DNA of 64,000 nt from Unio delphinus (lineage: Eukaryota; Mollusca; Bivalvia; Unionida; Unionidae), in assembly GCA_029339505.1 (NCBI GenBank), contig JAQISU010000164.1:1716001-1780000 (forward strand). The letters are read 5' to 3'. The notes under the pieces were generated by a model, which ran no database searches, was not told the DNA's origin, and saw only the letters and a program-made list of their open reading frames with translations. Of the stretch, positions 57,270 to 64,000 are shown piece by piece. Each line of letters starts with the position of its first letter. Positions within the stretch are counted from its first letter, which is position 1. A program made the translations under genes and the position numbers.

Positions 57270-57815
57270 ATACACAATGTTTCTCAGAAATATAAGATAA
57301 GGAAAAGCTTATGCTTACACTGTGAGCGCCACCTACTGTCAAAAATGATTTTCGGGCTTGGAAAATGCAGGTATAAGTTTGTGGTTGAGGAGCACAAACA
57401 TATTTTGACTGCCATTGATCTGTTAAGTTTAATATATTCCTATGCTTTGTTTTAATTTAGCTATCCAAATATATGGACTTCCTTTTATCAGACCTCTGTG
57501 TGTCATATTTTAATGAATAAATTAGGCTGATGGATACGGCAACAAATTTCTTCATAAAGAGCTCCCAGTTCTCACTGTGCAAAACGGATTGACGGTTTCG
57601 TTTCTTAGTCTCATTCCTCTCCCCCCCCCCCCCAATTAAAATGGTCGGCTCTAAGCGTTATTCACTCAGTAGAGATAACTAAACATTAAGATGTATTTGT
57701 CATGAAGGGTATATTGCTTGTAATAATGGTGTTTTAAAGACGTGGATCCCAGTTTAAATTAATACCGCTAGAAGCATCATGCTACATTGTTTACTGTTGA
57801 TCCATCCAAGGCGAA
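57270..57815. other. No gene recognised
   Basis: Short frames and a C13 run near 57,620. Confidence 0.4.
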
Positions 57816-57818
57816 CTG

Positions 57819-58228
57819 GGAAAAGCTAAGTTGAATATAGCTCTAAGGAGTCGTACTTCGGAAAAGCTAAGTTGAATATAGCTCTAAGGAGTCGTACTTC
57901 GGAAAAGCTAAGTTGAATATAGCTCTAAGGAGTCGTACTTCGGAAAAGCTAAGTTGAATATAGCTCTAAGGAGTCATACTTCGGAAAAGCTAAGTTGAAT
58001 ATAGCTCTAAGGAGTCGTACTTCGGAAAAGCTAAGTTGAATATAGCTCTAAGGAGTCGTACTTCGGAAAAGCTAAGTTGAATATAGCTCTAAGGAGTCAT
58101 ACTTCGGAAAAGCTAAGTTGAATATAGCTCTAAGGAGTCGTACTTCGGAAAAGCTAAGTTGAATATAGCTCTAAGGAGTCGTACTTCGGAAAAGCTAAGT
58201 TGAATAAAGCTCTAAGGAGTCGTACTTC
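57819..58228. repeat. 41-bp tandem repeat, exactly 10 copies
   Basis: The unit is GGAAAAGCTAAGTTGAATAT followed by AGCTCTAAGGAGTCGTACTTC. Length never varies (410 bp). Only CGT/CAT (units 4 and 7), a first-unit edge and one TATA/TAAA change differ. Confidence 0.97.
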
Positions 58229-58234
58229 GGAATG

Positions 58235-59290
58235 TTCAATGCATTCTTATTACGCAGGCGTATTGTAAATATGTAGTAACTTAACTTACGTGAAATAATG
58301 ATACGAAGGAACGCTAGAAACAGAGATTAAAATAAAGACACTTACCGTGCGTGTTTTGGTACAATGGGGAAATCTGGACGCAGGCGAGTAAGCATAGGTA
58401 ATTTGATACCGTGCCGGCTGCACATATAACTAGTCAGTGGGGAGTCTGTCTGCAAAATTTGGGGGAATTTGTTAAATTATGTACCTCAACTTGTTTGCAA
58501 ACTTTTCTTGCCATATTGAATCAAAGAAAAGATTTAAAGAAAACATTAGACAAAAACATGTATCCATAGGCTGTGCGTGAATAAGCTGATTTACACATAT
58601 ATGTAATTATATGTTGTCTAAGTAGGTTCCCCATGCATGCGCGTGTGTGGTCATATTAATAAATTGAGATTACTTCAAGAATTCAAGTAAATCTTTCTTT
58701 AAAAATCAAATCGGTCATCTTCCAAGCAATCATATATCATATAAGAGAGATTAATTGAAATTTGTCTTGGAATCTGATGGACAGCAGTATCCGATCATTT
58801 GTGAATGTTTTACGTCTTTGATATACAGCTTAGAATCTGAGCCTTATGTGTATCTGATAGGTACCACATAAAGTCATATCGCCTCACAAAAGATAGAATA
58901 CCCTTACATGTGGAGTAATTGAAATTCTTTATTGCAGTGTTTTCCCTTAAATATATATAGATTAAATTTTAATGGTTTGTTCTAGTTAATGGTATGCTAA
59001 CGGTAAATGGCGATGTCATTCGTACTGATGTCACTATGTCCCAGTTTAAGTAATAATTACAACAGGTACATGGACACTCCTGGTCCTGCGACCTATATAA
59101 CCTGATTTGGATTATCTCGGTCAGGATATTAGATTATCTTCTTATCGATAAAGTGACCAATTATACCTTCTGAGGTTTTCAGGCTCTGCACGTTGTGAAG
59201 GAGTCCTAGTGGAAAAAGGAGACAATGTGAATGCCTTAAATGAGATGATATAACTCTGTCTACAATAATCGTGAACATAGCATTCGTTAT
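58235..59290. other. No gene recognised
   Basis: AT-rich sequence, short frames only. Confidence 0.4.
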
Positions 59291-59294
59291 GTCT

Positions 59295-59807
59295 TTAACA
59301 GACGAGACGAAAGTACTCTTTCTTCTTCTTCTCCGCCATATCTCTGCACAATTTCCATTGCACATCATCGATGTGGGCTCTTGCATGTGTTGACAACAAA
59401 CGCCATTCTTCTCTCTCCTGTGCAGTCCTCGTTATAACTTGCTTCTCCACGTCGTATCTAGTCAGTGCTGATTTCATCCATGTCGTTCTCGGACGCCCTA
59501 CTTTCGCCTTTTCTTCTTCTCTACCGTGCAGTACAATATTCGCTATCCTGTTCTTATCCATCCTTATCACGTGTCATAGCCATTGGTGTTGTCTCTCGTG
59601 CACTTTTTGCACGATTGTCTCTGTCTGATTTAGAGACTTTCTAATGTCTTCATTTCTCATCCTGTCCATAATGTGAACTCCTAGAATCTTTCTAAGCGCC
59701 GCCATCTCGAACACATGTAGTTTCCTCTCCTCAGCGCTTCTAAGTGTCCAAGCTTCGCACCCGTACAGGGCAATTGGGACTATAAGAGCTCGGTTGTCAA
59801 GTGCCAA
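59295..59807 (-). pseudogene. LINE C-terminal fragment
   Basis: One minus-strand frame of 171 codons with a single TGA at 59574-59576, where relatives have Gly (WLGHV pattern). It includes YGCEAWTLRSAEERKL, FEMAALRKILGV, IRMDKNRIANIVLHG and GRPRTTWMKS, the region after RT in RTE-like LINEs. A lysine run and GAA-rich DNA close it. RT itself is missing. Confidence 0.75.
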
Positions 59808-59809
59808 AT

Positions 59810-61340
59810 TTTTCGTCAGTCAAATCCATTAATTAATTCTTAGTCTAGCCGACAATTAACTGGTATCTTGTGGGAGAGTTTGGATGAAGGAATGTTTTCT
59901 TACCTCAGGTCACGCTGGTCCTATGTTTATAGTAAACACGAATTGGTAGTATGACCGGATAGGAAAGGGAAAATTCTCACGTAAAGCTGTCAAAATGATT
60001 GAGACAAATGAAAGGTGGCATTTTGACACATTTTTAAACAGTTTTCCAAATGTCTGTAGGGATAGCATTTATTCCGATTGGTAAAATGTAGAAGGATGGG
60101 GGGGGGGGTTCGAACCATAGGATCGGGGAAATATATTCTCTGAGCTAATGAGTTTAAATCAGTCTTCTGGAAGGCGCTTTGCAAGAAAGCAGTGTTGAAC
60201 TACTATCATTAATTCCGGAATAAAGACTCCGGGGGTATTTTTACAGCAGTGCCTTCGTAACAATAAGCTCAGGAAAGTCCGCCGGAAATCAAACGGCAGA
60301 AGCACGCCAAAAACACAAGGTATTTAACTCAAATTAACCTTATCATGATGTAATGTATATGATGTTTTCTTTGCTACAGATGCATAATGCATTGATACTA
60401 TGATACAAATAGTTCGGTATTACATTGATTTAATAACGTACTTGGATATGATGTTTCTTCGTTACAGATGCATGATGTGTTCATATTTTTGATAGTTCGG
60501 TATTACATTGATTTAATAATGTATTTTTGAATTCTGAATTAGCATTTTCACCTTATATACTTAGGTAGGTTAATGGGTGTTGTAGAAAACCCGTTGTGTA
60601 CATTTATGATTGGAAAGTGTTACATTAATTTTTAATTTATCGTATTAGTGAATATGGATGGTGTGCTATGATATATTGCCTCACTTTACGTAATGATTTA
60701 CGGGAATATATGTGACTTTCCCAAATTCTGATGTTGATAATTAGCAGTATAGCTATATTGATCTGAAGACTTGTGTAGTATTTGTTAGCCGTATAAAAGT
60801 TATCACTGATAGTAAGATCTGATTGTTCGAACCAGAAAGACGGACGGACAATCTCAACTCTTAAAGCATAACAAGATACTTAGGGCGTTTTACCCTTTTC
60901 TTTTCAAAGGAAAATAGTTTGTTTGGAAAGAGTGAGAATTAGCGAGAAGTCAAGAAAAAGGAGGGAAAAGAAGTCAGAAGTCAGAGTGTGGAATTCCCCG
61001 TTCAATCAAAGTGCAAGCTAAAGTCGTGACGCACGCAGAAAAAAAAACCAGTCGACGAACAAGGTCATTGTGAATCACCCAACAGTCCAATATTAATGAA
61101 CATTCGATTTCATGATGAAATTTACTCTCAGTCATTAACGGCTAAATTCATCTATTTTGTTAGTGTTTGAATTTTAATTAACGTATCTGCTATTTTAAAG
61201 CTTCGGTTTTGAAGTACTTCTGAACGAAAAATAGTCAGAAAGTAAGAAAATTGTAATTTACTGTGTCATTCTTCTCTTAATTGTATTTTAATTAAATTCT
61301 CTTTGTATCTTTACGGGGGCTCGTGTGTTGTCTTGTTCAA
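59810..61340. other. No gene recognised
   Basis: AT-rich sequence; a duplicated stretch around TTCGGTATTACATTGATTTA occurs at about 60,412 and 60,490. Confidence 0.4.
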
Positions 61341-61510
61341 AATACCATTTCAGATTACCATATCCACTCTATGACAGGGCAAATTACACCGTAGGGGTCA
61401 TTCCTTAGATAAACGAGTATTAACGGGAGGCGGTGTCGAGTGTTGTTTTTCCAAGTTGCGCAATACCTCTGACTAGGGACTTGTGCAATATTGTACTGAT
61501 AACCCTTGAT
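61340..61510. repeat. Unassigned repeat-like sequence at the LINE 3' side
   Basis: LINE similarity ends near 61,510, and the frame beyond it (with RHRLPLILVYLRNDPYGVIC) is unlike that family. I suspect a piece of another element. Confidence 0.3.
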
Positions 61511-63130
61511 AACCGGCAGCACGTTACATCGGTATAGCCTCATTTTCGTCTCCCTCTTGACATACTTGTTTTTCCAGATGTTGCCCAACTCGCTCATCAC
61601 TTTCAAGGCTGTGTCTGTTCGTATTTCGATGTCCTTCGCGTTTCTGCAATCTTCAGTCAAGGTAGTCCCAAGTTATTTAAAACTATCCACATGCTGTAGT
61701 TTCTTTCCTCTAAGCAAAAGTCCATTCTCAATTCTCCTTTTTACTATTCCCGCGTCTTTGGTACTCACTAGCATCCATTCTGTCTTGGTCTCACTAATTT
61801 CTTGTCCATACCTTGCGCTGTTCTCATCGAATTTGTCCAGAAGGAGTTGAGCTTGTCCGAGCAGTTCAGCCAGTAGACCAATGTCGTCGGCAAAACATAA
61901 GTTGTTAATTGTTCTGCCACTTATGCGTGTCCCAACGTCTTCTAGGCCATCGAGTGCCTCTCGCATAATATGTTCCAGGTAGATGTTAAATAGATCTGGA
62001 GATAAAATGCAGCCTTGTCGCACTCCAATCAATTGCTGAAACCATTCCGTCATATCGTTTCCAACTCTGATAGCGCTTTGCGTTCTCTTGTACAAATTTT
62101 CAGTGAGATTGATCAGCTTTGGATGTATGCCATAATGGTGTAATACCCTCCACAAGCCTTGGTGCCATACACGATCATAGGCTTTCTTTAAGTCTATGTA
62201 AATCAAGTACAATTACTTGTCCTTCAACGCGAGGTACTTCTCTGCTATCAATCGCAGTGAGAAAATTTGTTCAATTGTGCCTCTTCCTGGTCTGAAACCG
62301 GCTTGCTCTTCCGACATCTGCGCTTCAATTGTATTCTTCATTCGGCTCCCGATTATTTCCAATATGATCTTACTTGCGTGGCAAATGAGGCTAATCGTTC
62401 GGTAATTCTCGCATTTGGTAGTGTCCCCTTTCTTCGCGATGGTAACTACAAGAGACTTTGTCCAAAGTGTTGGGAATTCTTCAGCATCCCAAATCTTGTT
62501 GCAGATCTTGTGCATAATTCGTATAACCGTTTGTCCACCTCCCTTTATCAGTTCTCCTTCGATGCCATCAATTCCAGGAGGTTTACGCAGCTTGATCTTT
62601 GCAATAGCTTTCCTCACTTCACTTTCAAGGAGATTCGGTTCAAGGTCATCCCTCCTACAGTTTGGCCAAAGTTGTCCGAGTACGCTCTCGTCTGTTTCTA
62701 TCTTTGCGTTTTATAGGCTCTTGCCATACTCGTGCCATCTTTGGAGAATGTCTGAATCTTTTGTGAGTAGGTTACCATCCTTGTCTCTAATGTTTCCACG
62801 CCTATCCTTCAGTTTCACACCTTTCTTGAGCGTTTTGACCTTTTGAAAGAGAGATCGCATGTCATTCTTGCGGTTTGCTTCTTCCGTTTCACGGCACTGT
62901 TTGTTAAACCATTCTTCACGGCATTCCTCAACCTTATTGTCTATGACATTCTTCAGCCGTGTGTATTGACGTTTCCAATCTTTAACTTTCGGATTTCTCT
63001 GGTTCTTATTTATCTTCGCTTTTATTGCCCGTCGCTTGTCAGCCAGGTTGAGTACCTCGTCACTTATCCATTGATCTTTCTTGTACCTCTTGAAACCAAT
63101 CTCTACTTCAGCTGCCTCCTTTATCCTATG
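61510..63130 (-). pseudogene. RTE-like LINE reverse transcriptase fragment
   Basis: A single minus-strand frame runs from 63130 to about 61510. It starts inside the pre-RT linker (KKDQWISDEVLNLADKRR) and contains the RT motifs in order: KPPGIDGIEGELIK, ISLICHASKIILEII, EEQAGFRPGRGTIEQI, IYIDLKKAYDRVWHQGL, GVRQGCILSPDLFNIYLEH and LCFADDIGLL (catalytic Asp-Asp). Three TAA stops break it (62711-62713, 62213-62215, 61673-61675) but no frameshift was found, so decay is modest. Endonuclease and C-terminus are absent. Its 5' edge meets dispersed repeat copy 2 exactly at 63130/63131. Confidence 0.85.
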
Positions 63131-63918
63131 AGTGCTCAGTTACCGAGATGTTCCCAATAACGTGCTACATTCGGAAATAATTCTCTAGTTCCTATTCTAT
63201 TCATGCGAGTCAAAGCTATTTCTCGAATATTCAGATCACAGTTTATTTCCCTGTATAGCCGCTGTGTTTGTTTTTCAGTACTGAACTAACCAGCGTGTCC
63301 AAATGATAATAAATCATATATTGTACAGTAAAGTATGTTCAATGGTGAAAGGTGAAGTTTTTTGTGTGTAGATGTTTTAATAGAGTAGCCGATATTAGAA
63401 TGGTGTGGGTGGGTGGGCTGAACTGTAAACAATACATGTCATGTCCACTTGCGAGCATGCATACATAATTAATTACTCACTGTACTCTGTCTGTCTGTCT
63501 CTCTTTCTGTCAGTATTTCTCTCACACACAGACACGTACAAACGCTATATCACACCACACCACACCAAACCACACCAGAATGATGATATTCAAAAGATTG
63601 AACACTTTAAATAAATACCAATAAACCGTAAAACAAACTCGGGTATCACCAAGCTTAGACACGGATATATATATAACAAGAATAAACAAATGTGGTTTGG
63701 AAAGCTATGATCCTTTTCATATTTTACTATACAACTTAAATAATTCAATTAACATAAATTTAGACAACAATATAACTTTAGCCTGAAGAATACAGTAACA
63801 AATCTGATCGCACTCTGTTATGTGAAATATGTCTGCTCACATGCGAATTTGGAATAAACTTCCGAAACCACTGTCCCTACAAGAAACATAGATGATATTT
63901 TAAAAAAGAAGGATGCAT

Positions 63919-63977
<59 letters not shown>

Positions 63978-64000
63978 TGTGTGATTTAGATTTTTAACGT
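63131..64000. repeat. Dispersed repeat, copy 2 (runs off the window)
   Basis: It aligns with 13916-15217 except for the 405-bp block present only in copy 1 and small indels. The (GA)n tract is at 63923-63976. The window ends inside the repeat at TTTTTAACGT. Confidence 0.9.

Noticed and set aside
61673..62713. In-frame TAA codons where Tyr is expected (LINE, also DUF229 at 46118), as if UAA were read as Tyr
   Set aside because: The sample is small, TAT/TAC to TAA is a one-step mutation, the other lesions include TGA stops and frameshifts, and these copies are plainly decayed.

Overview
The window is animal nuclear DNA. It is AT-rich and crowded with microsatellites, minisatellites and decayed retroelements, and it shows intron/exon signals (5'UTR acceptors, a two-exon gene). 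Family content suggests a lophotrochozoan, most likely a mollusc: Gmr1-like Ty3/gypsy elements, RTE-like LINEs, tRNA-derived SINEs, a DUF229 protein and a CARD adaptor. This is inference from families; no species marker was seen.

Layout: 1-13 kb holds a decayed retroelement ORF1 (2.0-3.5 kb), two LINE fragments, and a short two-exon gene (7.5-8.1 kb) whose product resembles the TDP-43 N-terminal domain. A large satellite follows: a 42-bp array passing into about 36 copies of a 35-bp unit (10.9-12.6 kb). 13.9-15.2 kb is a dispersed repeat whose second copy ends the window (63.1-64.0 kb); the first copy carries a 195-bp hAT-like MITE with 8-bp target duplications. 19.9-37.0 kb is one 53-bp satellite split by two LTR elements: a decayed minus-strand Gmr1-like element (20.8-24.9 kb, CTTT duplication) and a young plus-strand LTR-internal-LTR-internal-LTR array (25.4-36.9 kb, AAAAC duplication at the outer ends).

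The young array is the most striking feature. Each internal region is 3,330 bp. The second carries an intact 977-residue Gag-protease-integrase frame and no reverse transcriptase or RNase H. The three 1,617-bp LTRs look virtually identical. The decayed neighbour shows the integrase-before-RT order of Gmr1-like elements, which suggests the young family lost RT-RNaseH from the 3' end of pol and moves in trans.

37.8-64 kb has the host-like genes. One is an intact, single-coding-exon protein with two CARD domains, two FFAT-like motifs and a TPR-like helical C-terminus (38.3-40.4 kb, plus). The other is a DUF229 (alkaline-phosphatase-like) gene on the minus strand (45.0-47.0 kb), broken by two frameshifts and a stop. 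SINE copies flank both genes. A LINE at 48.3-50.9 kb keeps endonuclease and C-terminus but lacks RT. LINE fragments lie at 59.3-59.8 and 61.3-63.1 kb, and a perfect-length 10 x 41-bp array at 57.8-58.2 kb. The intervals between are AT-rich DNA without recognisable genes.
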